Below are positions 15,199 to 23,316 of a stretch of DNA of 46,790 nucleotides, in pieces (position 1 is the stretch's first letter; every line of letters begins with the position of its first letter). The notes under the pieces were generated by a model that had not been told where the DNA came from, made no database searches, and saw only the letters and a program-made list of their open reading frames with translations. The DNA comes from Ruminococcus sp. GTDB taxonomy: Bacteria; Bacillota; Clostridia; Oscillospirales; Ruminococcaceae. Where the stretch lies: contig JAFXDK010000005.1 in NCBI GenBank assembly GCA_017521805.1, positions 1 to 46,790 on the forward strand. Reading direction: 5' to 3'. A program made the translations under genes and the position numbers.

Positions 15199-16584
15199 TC
15201 ACGCATTTTTTAATCTTCCGCGAAAAAATATATTGTGCTTTTTTTCATCCTTGGAATCCGATCTTAAATATCCGCGGAGGAATATTCCGAATGCTGTCGC
15301 ATTTATAAGCAGTGCCCCTGCCCATGCTGCCATTTCTGCGTATGCTGTTGTGTTGAAGCCTATCTTTTGTGTAAACATAACAATAACGGCAACGCGCATT
15401 ACCATTTCAACAATTCCCGAAATCATAGGGAATAATGGCTTTCCAAGTCCCTGACATCCGCTTCTAACAACGAAAAGGAAATCTACAGCAAATATCATAA
15501 CGCCGCTTCTGACAAGATATCCCATGGCAAGCTCAATCTGCTGTTCTCCGTTGAGCATCATAGAGGCAAGAAAACGTGGGAAAAATACCATAACAGAACC
15601 GAAAATTATATATGTAATCAGCGCTATAACCATGCAGACCTTGAAGCCCTCGGCAATTCTGCCATATTTCTTTGCTCCGAAATTCTGGCTTGTAAAAGAT
15701 GACATTGTGATTCCTGCTGTACAGGCAGGCTGCATAAAAAGATTTATATATTTACTGCAAGCGGAATATGCCGATGTAAAGGCTACTCCCATACCGTTGA
15801 CAAAGTATTGTACCATCATACAGCCCACAGCTGTTATGGAGTTCATAATCGCCATAGGTATACCGTTTTTCAACAGCTCAAGGCAGATTCTGAAATTCTC
15901 TCTGAAATGTGCCTTTGTAAGCCTGATAGCCTCAATTTTCCGCAGTTTAGCATAGCATATAGCCGCGGAGATAACCTGTGAAAGTATAGTTACAGCAGCA
16001 GGTCCCTCAACACCCATGTGAAGAACGAAGATTGACACCCAGTTGAAAACTATATTGAATATTGTTGAGAATACTATAGCTATAAAGGGAGTTTTGCTGT
16101 CGCCAAGTGCACGGAGGATGCTTGCACAGAGATTATAGGCGATAGTCGTCACAAGTCCGCCAAAGATGATATATCCGTATAAAAGGCTGTCTGCCATTAT
16201 GACCTCGGAGGTCTGGAGCAGAACAAGCACAGGATTGAGGAAAATCATACTCACCGCCGTGAGAAGAACTGTAATAACTCCCGAAAGCATTATGGAGGAA
16301 GCTACGGATTTGCGCAGTCCCTCTGTGTCCTTTGCACCATAAGCCTGTGCAATGCTGACAGAGAAGCCGTTGGTAAGTCCCATAGAAAAACCGATGATGA
16401 AAAAGGTCAGGGAGGACATATTTCCCACAGCCGCAAGGGGATCATCACCCAAGCCCTTGCCCACAATCATGGTATCAGCTATGGTATAAATCTGCTGGAG
16501 CATATTCGTCAGCAGCATAGGGAAGAAGAATTTCAAAATAATCGGGGTAGTTTTTCCCTTTGTCAAATCATATGTCTGAGCCAT
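15199..16584 (-). CDS. MATE family efflux transporter
   Basis: This 461-residue integral membrane protein has about twelve predicted helices in two homologous halves. The opening 'DLTKGKTTPIILKFFFPMLLTNMLQQIYTIADTMIVGKGLG' in shortened form is the standard first helix of the DinF/NorM-like MATE proteins of Clostridia, with 'MLLTNMLQQIY' and 'ADTMIVGKGLG' visible. These proteins export cationic drugs or metabolites using a sodium or proton gradient. The substrate is unknown. The start codon follows AAAGGAGAGG. It is divergent from an AraC-type regulator gene, and its leader contains a long inverted repeat (16638-16735). Confidence 0.93.
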   Translation of the reverse strand: MAQTYDLTKGKTTPIILKFFFPMLLTNMLQQIYTIADTMIVGKGLGDDPLAAVGNMSSLTFFIIGFSMGLTNGFSVSIAQAYGAKDTEGLRKSVASSIMLSGVITVLLTAVSMIFLNPVLVLLQTSEVIMADSLLYGYIIFGGLVTTIAYNLCASILRALGDSKTPFIAIVFSTIFNIVFNWVSIFVLHMGVEGPAAVTILSQVISAAICYAKLRKIEAIRLTKAHFRENFRICLELLKNGIPMAIMNSITAVGCMMVQYFVNGMGVAFTSAYSACSKYINLFMQPACTAGITMSSFTSQNFGAKKYGRIAEGFKVCMVIALITYIIFGSVMVFFPRFLASMMLNGEQQIELAMGYLVRSGVMIFAVDFLFVVRSGCQGLGKPLFPMISGIVEMVMRVAVIVMFTQKIGFNTTAYAEMAAWAGALLINATAFGIFLRGYLRSDSKDEKKHNIFFRGRLKNA

Positions 16585-16637
16585 ACATACCTCTCCTTTC
16601 GTAGCGTTAAAACAAAGCTATGGGAATTGTAGTATCT

Positions 16638-16735
16638 GGTTGTCAGTCACTTGAAATGTTGGTTAGTTGGCATCTATAAAAACCAGAACATAAGTGGAAT
16701 TTGGATTTTTGAGATGCCATATATGACTGACAACC
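16638..16735 (-). promoter_or_regulatory. Long nested inverted repeat in the MATE leader
   Basis: A perfect 12-bp outer stem (16638-16649 with 16724-16735) encloses an 8-bp inner stem (16668-16675 with 16712-16719). It sits between a TATAAT on the minus strand (16764-16759) and the MATE start codon, so it would be in the transcript leader. It could be a regulatory RNA, a cruciform operator for the divergent AraC-type protein, or a degenerate small transposable element. The sequence matches no riboswitch class that I recognise. Confidence 0.55.
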
Positions 16736-16872
16736 GCACTATCCCTCTCTTTGAAAATATTATACATGATAATTTTCTGAAATTATATCAAAAGTATGGC
16801 TTTTTTTTCAAATCCATGGTATAATAGTATATAAGCCATTAACCGTTAGCTTTCAGAAAAGGAGCTGATATA

Positions 16873-17610
16873 ATGAACACCAACCGTGACCTCAACTATC
16901 GTTTGTATATTCAGCGCGAGGAGGATTTCAAGCGAACTTCTTTCAACAGGGAATTTAACCATTACCACGCTGTCAGCTCGGGAGATGTGGAACAGGTAAA
17001 ACGGAACTATGAAGAAAGAATCAAGGTTAATTTTTCCGAGGGAAAAGGTACTCTCTCTGATGACCCTGTGAGAAATGTCCGATATCATTTTATCATCTCC
17101 GTTGCTATGACATCGCGTATCTGCATTATGGACGGCATGAATCACGATGTTGCATATACCCTCAGCGATATCTACATAAGAAAAGCCGATAAGTGCAATT
17201 CCGGAGATGAACTCATTATACTTCTCGGGGAAATGTTCGTAGATTTTGCAGAGCGTATGAGGGAGCTGAAAAAAAATAATGCTACGTCTATACACATAAG
17301 AAAATGTATTGACTACATCTACGAGCATCTTGCAGATAAGCTTACTGTGGTGAACGCCGCTGAGCATCTGAAAATAGATCCCACATATCTTTCAAAGCTT
17401 TTCATACAGGAAACCGGAATTAGCTTCCGCCAATTCATTATAAATACAAAGATAAATGCCGCCAAAAATATGATTATGAACTCGGAACTCAGCTTTCTTG
17501 AAATATCCCTTGCCCTCGGATTTTCCTCACAAAGCGCGTTTATCTCCACATTCAAGAAGATTACGGGGGAAACTCCGGGAAACTATAAAAAGTTAAGTCA
17601 TGATTTATAA
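16873..17610 (+). CDS. AraC family transcriptional regulator
   Basis: The protein has 245 residues. The C-terminal 100 residues are a double helix-turn-helix AraC domain: 'KLTVVNAAEHLKIDPTYLSKLFIQETG' in parts (first HTH), and 'FLEISLALGFSSQSAFISTFKKITGETPGNYKK' in parts, ending with the classic 'F...FKK..G.TP..YR/K' signature. The N-terminal 130 residues are not a cupin, and look like the helical sensor region seen in many Clostridial AraC proteins. AAAGGAG precedes the ATG. It is divergent from the MATE transporter, making that gene its most likely target. The thioesterase gene follows by 32 bases. Confidence 0.92.
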   Translation: MNTNRDLNYRLYIQREEDFKRTSFNREFNHYHAVSSGDVEQVKRNYEERIKVNFSEGKGTLSDDPVRNVRYHFIISVAMTSRICIMDGMNHDVAYTLSDIYIRKADKCNSGDELIILLGEMFVDFAERMRELKKNNATSIHIRKCIDYIYEHLADKLTVVNAAEHLKIDPTYLSKLFIQETGISFRQFIINTKINAAKNMIMNSELSFLEISLALGFSSQSAFISTFKKITGETPGNYKKLSHDL

Positions 17611-17642
17611 GAGAACCCATAAGAGAAAGAGAGGAAAATATT

Positions 17643-18089
17643 ATGATTAAACCTTACAGCCGCAGAGTATACTATTATGAAACAGATAAAATGGGAATTA
17701 TGCACCATTCAAATTATATCCGCATTTTCGAGGAATGTCGTGTGGATTTCTTACAGCAGGCAGGCTTTCCCTTTTCCGAAATGGAGGCACGTGGGCTGCT
17801 TATGCCAGTTCTCTCCGTGGATTGCTCCTACAAGCACCCTCTCAGATTTGAAGATCCCTTTGAGGTTGACCTAACTATTACGAAATTCAACGGAGTATCA
17901 CTTCATGTTGAATATACCATAATAAATAAAGATACAGGGGAAATATGCGCTGTCGGAAGCTCCTCCCACTGCTTTACCGATGAGGAACTTAAACCCGTCC
18001 GCACCAAAAAAGCACATCCCGATATCTTTAAAGTATTTGACGATTACATGAAAAATAAAGGCGGTCAGCCATTAGCAATTACAAAATAA
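17643..18089 (+). CDS. YbgC-type acyl-CoA thioesterase
   Basis: This 148-residue hot-dog-fold protein has the 4-hydroxybenzoyl-CoA thioesterase/YbgC signature: 'YYETDKMGIMHHSNYIRIFEE' in parts, with catalytic D15 and the H21-H22 pair placed as in the family. It hydrolyses acyl-CoA or acyl-ACP thioesters; the chain length is not predictable. GAGAGGAAAATATT precedes the ATG. It follows the AraC-type gene by 32 bases and is probably in its transcript. The end of the gene overlaps a cluster of TTACAA/TTGTAA half-sites belonging to the next promoter. Confidence 0.9.
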   Translation: MIKPYSRRVYYYETDKMGIMHHSNYIRIFEECRVDFLQQAGFPFSEMEARGLLMPVLSVDCSYKHPLRFEDPFEVDLTITKFNGVSLHVEYTIINKDTGEICAVGSSSHCFTDEELKPVRTKKAHPDIFKVFDDYMKNKGGQPLAITK

Positions 18090-18132
18090 TACTTGTAATT
18101 TTCTGCTAACCGTGTTATAATATACTTACAAG
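18079..18132 (+). promoter_or_regulatory. Promoter and possible operator of the dtxR-like gene
   Basis: TTGTAA (18093-18098) and TATAAT (18116-18121) are separated by 17 bases. Three TTACAA/TTGTAA half-sites surround it: one inside the end of the thioesterase gene, CTTGTAA at 18092-18098 over the -35, and TTACAAG at 18126-18132 just past the -10. The two last ones form an inverted repeat flanking the promoter core, as expected for an autoregulatory site. The binding protein is an inference. Confidence 0.55.
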
Positions 18133-18156
18133 ATTTTTTGAAAGGAGAGAAAAAGA

Positions 18157-18546
18157 ATGGCAATTACAGAAGCTGTTGAAAATTATCTCGAAACTATACT
18201 GATACTGTCAAAAGCTCAGCCTGATGTTCATGCTATAGATATATGTTCATATCTGGGCTATTCCCGCCCTACCGTTTCAATTATACTTAAAAAAATGAAA
18301 GACGAGGGACTTGTAAACGTCAACGACGATAATCATATCACCCTTACTGACGAGGGAAAAGCCATTGCCGAAAGGATTTTTGAGCGTCACAATCTGCTGT
18401 CGGCTTTCTTTATCTATCTTGGGGTTAAAAAGGATCAGGCTCTGGAGGACGCTTGCAAAATTGAGCACGATCTCTCTCAGGAGACATACGACCTGCTGAA
18501 AAAGCACTACGAAAAGCTGACAGAAAACAGCGGCAATCAGCATTAA
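18157..18546 (+). CDS. DtxR/MntR-type metal-dependent regulator
   Basis: This 129-residue protein has an N-terminal winged helix ('AIDICSYLGYSRPTVSIILKKM') and a dimerisation region with the metal-ligand pattern of MntR: 'ERHNLL' and 'DACKIEHDLS' supply the His, Glu and His ligands. The first residues 'TEAVENYLETIL' also match MntR. It lacks the SH3-like third domain of DtxR, consistent with the short MntR form. It probably senses Mn2+ or Fe2+. The murL-like gene starts nine bases after its stop, a surprising operon partner that suggests promoter sharing and not necessarily shared function. Confidence 0.85.
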   Translation: MAITEAVENYLETILILSKAQPDVHAIDICSYLGYSRPTVSIILKKMKDEGLVNVNDDNHITLTDEGKAIAERIFERHNLLSAFFIYLGVKKDQALEDACKIEHDLSQETYDLLKKHYEKLTENSGNQH

Positions 18547-18555
18547 GGAGTACTA

Positions 18556-19938
18556 ATGGATAAATATAATACATTCCGACAGGATTTTCCTGTATTCACT
18601 TACAAGAATTATAAAATAGATGAAACCGCTGAAAACGTTGAAATTAGCTATACTTTTTCCATAAATGGACTTGCGGAATTTCACCCCTCATGGATATTCC
18701 CGAAGCCTGCGGACTTCACCGTAAAAAACGACCTGACCTTTGATCGTCTTGCTTTTTCTCTGGGAATGGCGGAGGCTGTAAGCTACTGGAAAGCCACTTG
18801 TTCACCTACTTTCCGCACAGAATGTGGTGAACTTTCTCCTGAGCAGATACAGTGGTGGAAGAAGCTCTATTTTCTGGGACTTGGTGAATTTTTCTATATC
18901 AACGGCATAAATGCAGATATGGAAAGCTTTGTCAATATCGAATCAACAGGAAATTTCAACTGCACATCAGCAGCTGAGCGTACTGCGCCCGCAGGCTGTC
19001 TTGTGCCAATCGGCGGCGGAAAGGATTCCGCACTTACTCTTGAAACTCTGACGCAGGCAGGCATGAAATGCCGCTGTTACGCTATAAACAGCCGCAAATC
19101 CATATCTGAAACTGTCCGTGTTGCAGGTCTTGAAGAAAATTCACTTATAACTGCAAGAAGAAATTTTGACCGTTCTCTTGTTGACCTTAACAAGCAGGGA
19201 TATCTCAACGGTCACACTCCATTTTCTTCCGTTGTGGCATTTTCCGCGGAGATTACCGCATATCTCAACGGCTTGAAATATATCGTCCTTTCCAACGAGG
19301 ACAGCGCTAATGAAAGCACTGTTGCAGGGCAGGACGTAAACCACCAATATTCCAAAAGCTTTGAATTTGAGCAGGATTTCCACAGCTACGAGGAAAAATA
19401 TCTCAGCACAGGAATATACTATTTCAGCTTTCTCCGTCCCCTTTCGGAATTCCAGATTGCGAAGATGTTCGTCAGCCACAAAAATTATCTCCCCGTATTC
19501 AGAAGCTGTAATCTGGGCAGTAAGGTTTCCCCTGATATATGGTGCGGCGATTGCCCTAAATGCCTGTTTGTAGCCCTTATTCTTTCACCGTTCCTCACTT
19601 CTGCAGAGCTTGCAGAGGTTTTCGGCAAGGATATGCTCAACGATGTGAACATGGAAAATTATTTCATCGAGCTTATCGGTAAATCCGAGCACAAGCCTTT
19701 TGAGTGCGTAGGAAGTATTGACGAGGTAAATCTCGCTGTATCTCTCGCAGTTCGGAATATCCTTGAAAACGGTGACGATATGCCCTATCTTTTCAAAAAA
19801 TATGTGGATATGGGAGCGTATCAGCCTGAACTTATAGACGTAAAAAATGCGGAATACTGTGGGAAATACAGTGAAACAAATCTCCTTCCACAGGAATTTG
19901 CAGCATTATTAAAAAAAGAAATGGAGCGACTTCTTTGA
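18556..19938 (+). CDS. murL: UDP-MurNAc-L-Ala-L-Glu epimerase (MurL-like)
   Basis: This 460-residue protein resembles MurL, known from Xanthomonas, which uses ATP to epimerise the L-glutamate of UDP-MurNAc-L-Ala-L-Glu to D-glutamate. Its most distinctive feature is the PP-loop-like 'VPIGGGKDSAL' at about 149-160 (K156, D157, S158), which fits an adenylating enzyme. A cysteine cluster 'WCGDCPKC' lies at 329-336, likely a metal site. The following gene is a MurD-type ligase that overlaps it by four bases (TTGA), which is the same gene pair as in the MurD2-MurL pathway. AAGGAG precedes the ATG. The assignment is from recognised motifs plus neighbourhood, without a database comparison. Confidence 0.75.
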   Translation: MDKYNTFRQDFPVFTYKNYKIDETAENVEISYTFSINGLAEFHPSWIFPKPADFTVKNDLTFDRLAFSLGMAEAVSYWKATCSPTFRTECGELSPEQIQWWKKLYFLGLGEFFYINGINADMESFVNIESTGNFNCTSAAERTAPAGCLVPIGGGKDSALTLETLTQAGMKCRCYAINSRKSISETVRVAGLEENSLITARRNFDRSLVDLNKQGYLNGHTPFSSVVAFSAEITAYLNGLKYIVLSNEDSANESTVAGQDVNHQYSKSFEFEQDFHSYEEKYLSTGIYYFSFLRPLSEFQIAKMFVSHKNYLPVFRSCNLGSKVSPDIWCGDCPKCLFVALILSPFLTSAELAEVFGKDMLNDVNMENYFIELIGKSEHKPFECVGSIDEVNLAVSLAVRNILENGDDMPYLFKKYVDMGAYQPELIDVKNAEYCGKYSETNLLPQEFAALLKKEMERLL

Positions 19939-21287
19939 GTACAAATAAATTCATTGATTATATAAAAAATTACACCGAGGGCAAATCGGTGTGTATTCTC
20001 GGCTTTGGCAGAGAGGGAAAGTCAACTTATAATATACTGAAAAAGTACTGCTCCCCTGCCGAAATTGCCATATCCGATTTAAACAATATCGACCGTAAGG
20101 CGAACAATCTCCCCGACGATGTAAAGCTTATCTGCGGCGAAAATTATCAGGATTGCCTTGACGATTTTGACATGGTTTTCAAAAGTCCCGGAATCGTCCT
20201 CAGCAAACAGCCAAAGGAGCTGAAATGCCTTGTAACCTCGGAAACACAGGTATTCTTCGAGGTTTATCGTGAGCAGATTATCGGTATCACAGGAACAAAG
20301 GGCAAAAGCACCGTAAGCTCACTGATATATCACATTCTGAAAGAAAGCGGCAAGGACTGCCGCTTAGCAGGCAATATAGGTATACCTGTCTTTGACATAG
20401 CAGAGGAAATGACGGAAGATACCCTTGTGGTATGCGAGCTTTCCTGCCACCAGCTTGAATATATGACCGTATCTCCTGCCTGCGCTGTTTTCCTCAATCT
20501 CTTTGAGGAGCATCTGGACCACTACGGCACAATGGAAAATTACCGCAAAGCTAAGAAGAATATCTATATTCATCAGCAGGACGGCGACTGTCTGCTTATT
20601 GAAAGCACAATTGCTCCCCGTCTTTCAAATGCCTATATATACTCTATTTCTGCGGAGGATTCCAAGGCTGATATTTACGTCAGCAACGGCATTGTTGACA
20701 ACAATAACAGCGGTGATACCTATATTATCCCCACGGAAAAAATCAAGCTTTTAGGTATTCACAACCATTACAATATAGCTGTTGCTTATTTTATAACAGC
20801 TCCTTTTGTAAATTACAAGGAGTTTGAAACTGCGCTTTGCAGCTTCAATCCCCTTGCTCACCGCCTTGAATTCGTAGGTAAATACAAGGGCATACGCTGG
20901 TATGACGACTCCATTTCAACCGCTTGCGCTACAGCAATTGAGGCTGTAAAAAGCGTTCCCGACGCTAAAACAATTCTCATAGGCGGAATGGACAGAGGTA
21001 TTGATTATACTACTCTCGTTGAATATTTCAAAGATGCAGATATAAACGTAATCTGCATGGAAGCTTCGGGCAAGCGTATTTACGATATGATACAATCAGC
21101 GGATTATGCCGATTTATCGAGGATTCACCTTGTTGAACATCTCGAAGATGCGGTAAAGCTTGCAGCTGAAATCACTCCTGAGGGCATGAGCTGTGTACTC
21201 TCCCCTGCTGCCGCAAGCTATGGAATTTTCAAGAATTTTGAAGAACGCGGAGACGCTTTCAAGGAAATTGTAAAAAATCTCAAGTAG
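19935..21287 (+). CDS. murD: MurD-type ligase, probably L-glutamate-specific (MurD2-like)
   Basis: This 450-residue Mur ligase has an N-terminal Rossmann region that begins 'SVCILGFGREGKST', the ATP-binding loop 'GITGTKGKST' at 117-126, the central 'ELSCHQLEY' and 'HLDHYGTMENY' blocks, and the C-terminal domain with 'DDSISTACATAIEA'. It joins glutamate to UDP-MurNAc-L-alanine. Because it is translationally coupled to a MurL-like epimerase, the likely substrate is L-glutamate, as for MurD2, instead of the usual D-glutamate. Which isomer is used cannot be read from the sequence. The start codon is TTG, overlapping the murL stop. A terminator follows at 21303-21333. Confidence 0.9.
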   Translation: MSTNKFIDYIKNYTEGKSVCILGFGREGKSTYNILKKYCSPAEIAISDLNNIDRKANNLPDDVKLICGENYQDCLDDFDMVFKSPGIVLSKQPKELKCLVTSETQVFFEVYREQIIGITGTKGKSTVSSLIYHILKESGKDCRLAGNIGIPVFDIAEEMTEDTLVVCELSCHQLEYMTVSPACAVFLNLFEEHLDHYGTMENYRKAKKNIYIHQQDGDCLLIESTIAPRLSNAYIYSISAEDSKADIYVSNGIVDNNNSGDTYIIPTEKIKLLGIHNHYNIAVAYFITAPFVNYKEFETALCSFNPLAHRLEFVGKYKGIRWYDDSISTACATAIEAVKSVPDAKTILIGGMDRGIDYTTLVEYFKDADINVICMEASGKRIYDMIQSADYADLSRIHLVEHLEDAVKLAAEITPEGMSCVLSPAAASYGIFKNFEERGDAFKEIVKNLK

Positions 21288-21302
21288 TATTCGAAAATAA
21301 TC

Positions 21303-21333
21303 TGGCGGTCGTTATCTGACCGCCATAGTTTTT
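21303..21333 (+). terminator. Terminator after the murL-murD pair
   Basis: TGGCGGTC (21303-21310) pairs with GACCGCCA (21318-21325), loop seven bases, followed by a T5 run at 21329-21333. It ends the transcript before the phosphofructokinase-like gene. Confidence 0.8.
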
Positions 21334-21351
21334 ACACAGAAAGGAAACGAT

Positions 21352-22257
21352 ATGATATATACAGTAACGCTTAACCCTGCCATTGACTACGTTGTGGACT
21401 GCGGCGAAATCGCCATGGGCGCGGTTAATCGTCTTGGAAGCGGCAAAGTCTTCTTCGGCGGCAAGGGAATAAATGTATCACTTGTACTTGCAGAACTGGG
21501 AATTCCCTCAAAAGCTCTGGGATTCACCGCAGGCTTTACAGGTGAGGCTATTGAAAAAGGAATTGCAGAAAAGGACATAGCCACTGATTTTGTCCGCCTT
21601 GACAGCGGATTTTCGAGGATAAATATAAAACTCCGTACAGGACTTCCCACAGAAACAGAGCTGAACGGTCAAGGACCGCAAATTCCCGAGGACAAGATAA
21701 GAGAGCTTTTTTCCCGATTTGAAGCCATGAAAGAGGGAGATACCATAGTCCTTGCAGGCAGTATTCCCACTTCAATTTCGGCAGATATTTATGAAAAAAT
21801 CCTCGCACATCTGCAAGAAAAAAACATCAGAGCAGTCGTTGACGCTTCGGGAAATCTTCTACTGAACGTGCTTAAATACAGACCTTTTCTCATCAAGCCA
21901 AACAATTTCGAGCTGGGAGAAATTTTCAGCGATATTGTTGATACTCCGGAAAAAGCCGTTGAATATGCCCTGAAACTAAAAGAAATGGGGGCTGTAAACG
22001 TTCTTGTTTCAATGGCAGAGCAGGGAGCAGTACTCGTTGACGAATTGGGAAAAATCCACATCAGTAAAGCATACAGCGGCACGGTAAAAAATACCGTAGG
22101 CGCAGGAGATTCAATGGTTGCCGGCTTTATTGCAGGCTATGAAAAAGGTGGCTATGACTACGCTCTGCACCTTGGTACAGCATGCGGCGGCGCGACGGCA
22201 TTTTCCGACGGACTTGCCACAGCGTCGGAAATATATGCGCTTATGAGGGAGGATTAA
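21352..22257 (+). CDS. fruK: 1-phosphofructokinase-like PfkB family sugar kinase
   Basis: This 301-residue protein opens with 'MIYTVTLNPAIDYVVDC', the typical start of FruK/LacC kinases, has 'GGKGINVSLVLAELG' at about 37-52, and ends with 'NTVGAGDSMVAGF', where D253 is the catalytic base. These support phosphorylation of fructose-1-phosphate or tagatose-6-phosphate. No FruA or FruB PTS gene lies nearby, so the exact substrate is uncertain. AAAGGAAACGAT precedes the ATG. The next gene starts three bases after its stop, with its ribosome binding site inside this coding region. Confidence 0.88.
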   Translation: MIYTVTLNPAIDYVVDCGEIAMGAVNRLGSGKVFFGGKGINVSLVLAELGIPSKALGFTAGFTGEAIEKGIAEKDIATDFVRLDSGFSRINIKLRTGLPTETELNGQGPQIPEDKIRELFSRFEAMKEGDTIVLAGSIPTSISADIYEKILAHLQEKNIRAVVDASGNLLLNVLKYRPFLIKPNNFELGEIFSDIVDTPEKAVEYALKLKEMGAVNVLVSMAEQGAVLVDELGKIHISKAYSGTVKNTVGAGDSMVAGFIAGYEKGGYDYALHLGTACGGATAFSDGLATASEIYALMRED

Positions 22258-22260
22258 GCT

Positions 22261-23169
22261 ATGCTTGCTGATTACACAGCCTGCCGCCTGTGTCCGAGAA
22301 AATGCGGAATTAACAGATACGAAACCGCGGGATTCTGCGGTATGGGAGCTGAAATTAAGGCGGCAAAAGCCACTTTGCACCAATGGGAAGAACCATGCAT
22401 ATCCTGCGAAAACGGCGCGGGTACGGTCTTTTTTTCGGGCTGCAGTCTGCGGTGTGTGTACTGTCAGAATACGCAGATAAGCGCCGAGGGATTCGGCGAA
22501 ATCATCACGAATGAGCGTCTTAATGATATATTTCTTGAATTACAGGACAAAGGCGCGGAAAATATTGAGCTTGTAACGCCCACGCATTTTATTCCTGATA
22601 TAATTTCGGCACTTGACCACGTGAAACACCGCCTTGAAATCCCCGTAGTATACAATTGTGGCGGTTATGAGCTGACAGAGACAATTAAGCGCCTTAACGG
22701 ATATATTGACGTATATTTACCTGATATCAAATATTTTTCCTCTGAAATTTCCACTAAGTATTCAAAGGCATCTGATTATTTTGAATACGCCTCTGCGGCA
22801 GTGACAGAAATGATAAATCAGGTGGGAATACTTCAATACAGCGAAAGCGGAAAATTGCTGAAAGGCACGATAATACGTCATCTTGTACTGCCAAACTGCC
22901 GCCATGACAGCATGAAAATCATGGACTGGATAGCAGAAAAAACACCCGCGGACAGCCGACTTGTGAGCATTATGAGCCAATACACTCCTTTCGATTTCAT
23001 ATCTGATGATTACCCTGAGCTTAAACGCCGTGTTACGAAAATGGAGTATAATTCAGTAGTGCGATACGCGGAAAACCTCGGTATAAGAGGATTTACACAG
23101 GATATTTCATCGGCAAGGGAGGAATATCTGCCCCTGTTTGACCTTGAGGGAATTTTAGATAATGCGTAA
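22261..23169 (+). CDS. PflX-like radical SAM protein
   Basis: This 302-residue protein has the radical SAM cluster motif CxxxCxxC at C61, C65 and C68 ('GCSLRCVYCQN'), flanked by 'GTVFFSGC'. A second N-terminal cysteine set (C8, C11, C15, and C24 in 'GFCGMG') precedes it, as in the PflX/COG1313 group of PFL-activase-related proteins. The function of this group is not settled; an activase for a glycyl-radical enzyme is one suggestion, but no such enzyme is encoded here. It is tightly coupled to the kinase gene (three-base gap), which does not by itself tell its role. Confidence 0.88.
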   Translation: MLADYTACRLCPRKCGINRYETAGFCGMGAEIKAAKATLHQWEEPCISCENGAGTVFFSGCSLRCVYCQNTQISAEGFGEIITNERLNDIFLELQDKGAENIELVTPTHFIPDIISALDHVKHRLEIPVVYNCGGYELTETIKRLNGYIDVYLPDIKYFSSEISTKYSKASDYFEYASAAVTEMINQVGILQYSESGKLLKGTIIRHLVLPNCRHDSMKIMDWIAEKTPADSRLVSIMSQYTPFDFISDDYPELKRRVTKMEYNSVVRYAENLGIRGFTQDISSAREEYLPLFDLEGILDNA

Positions 23170-23202
23170 TTTAATTTAATATTAATTTAATTAGATTTAA
23201 TC

Positions 23203-23231
23203 TTGATTTTTTCTGAAATATATGTTATAAT
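23203..23231 (+). promoter_or_regulatory. Promoter of the GH26 gene
   Basis: TTGATT (23203-23208) and TATAAT (23226-23231) are separated by 17 bases. The leader is about 78 bases long and contains a small ATTTTGC/GCAAAAT inverted repeat. Confidence 0.7.
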
Positions 23232-23316
23232 GAAAACAGAAACAATATTTTGCTGATTTACTCGGCAAAATCAGAGAAAACATGAATAAATTGATTAAAT
23301 TAAGGAGTTAATCGTC

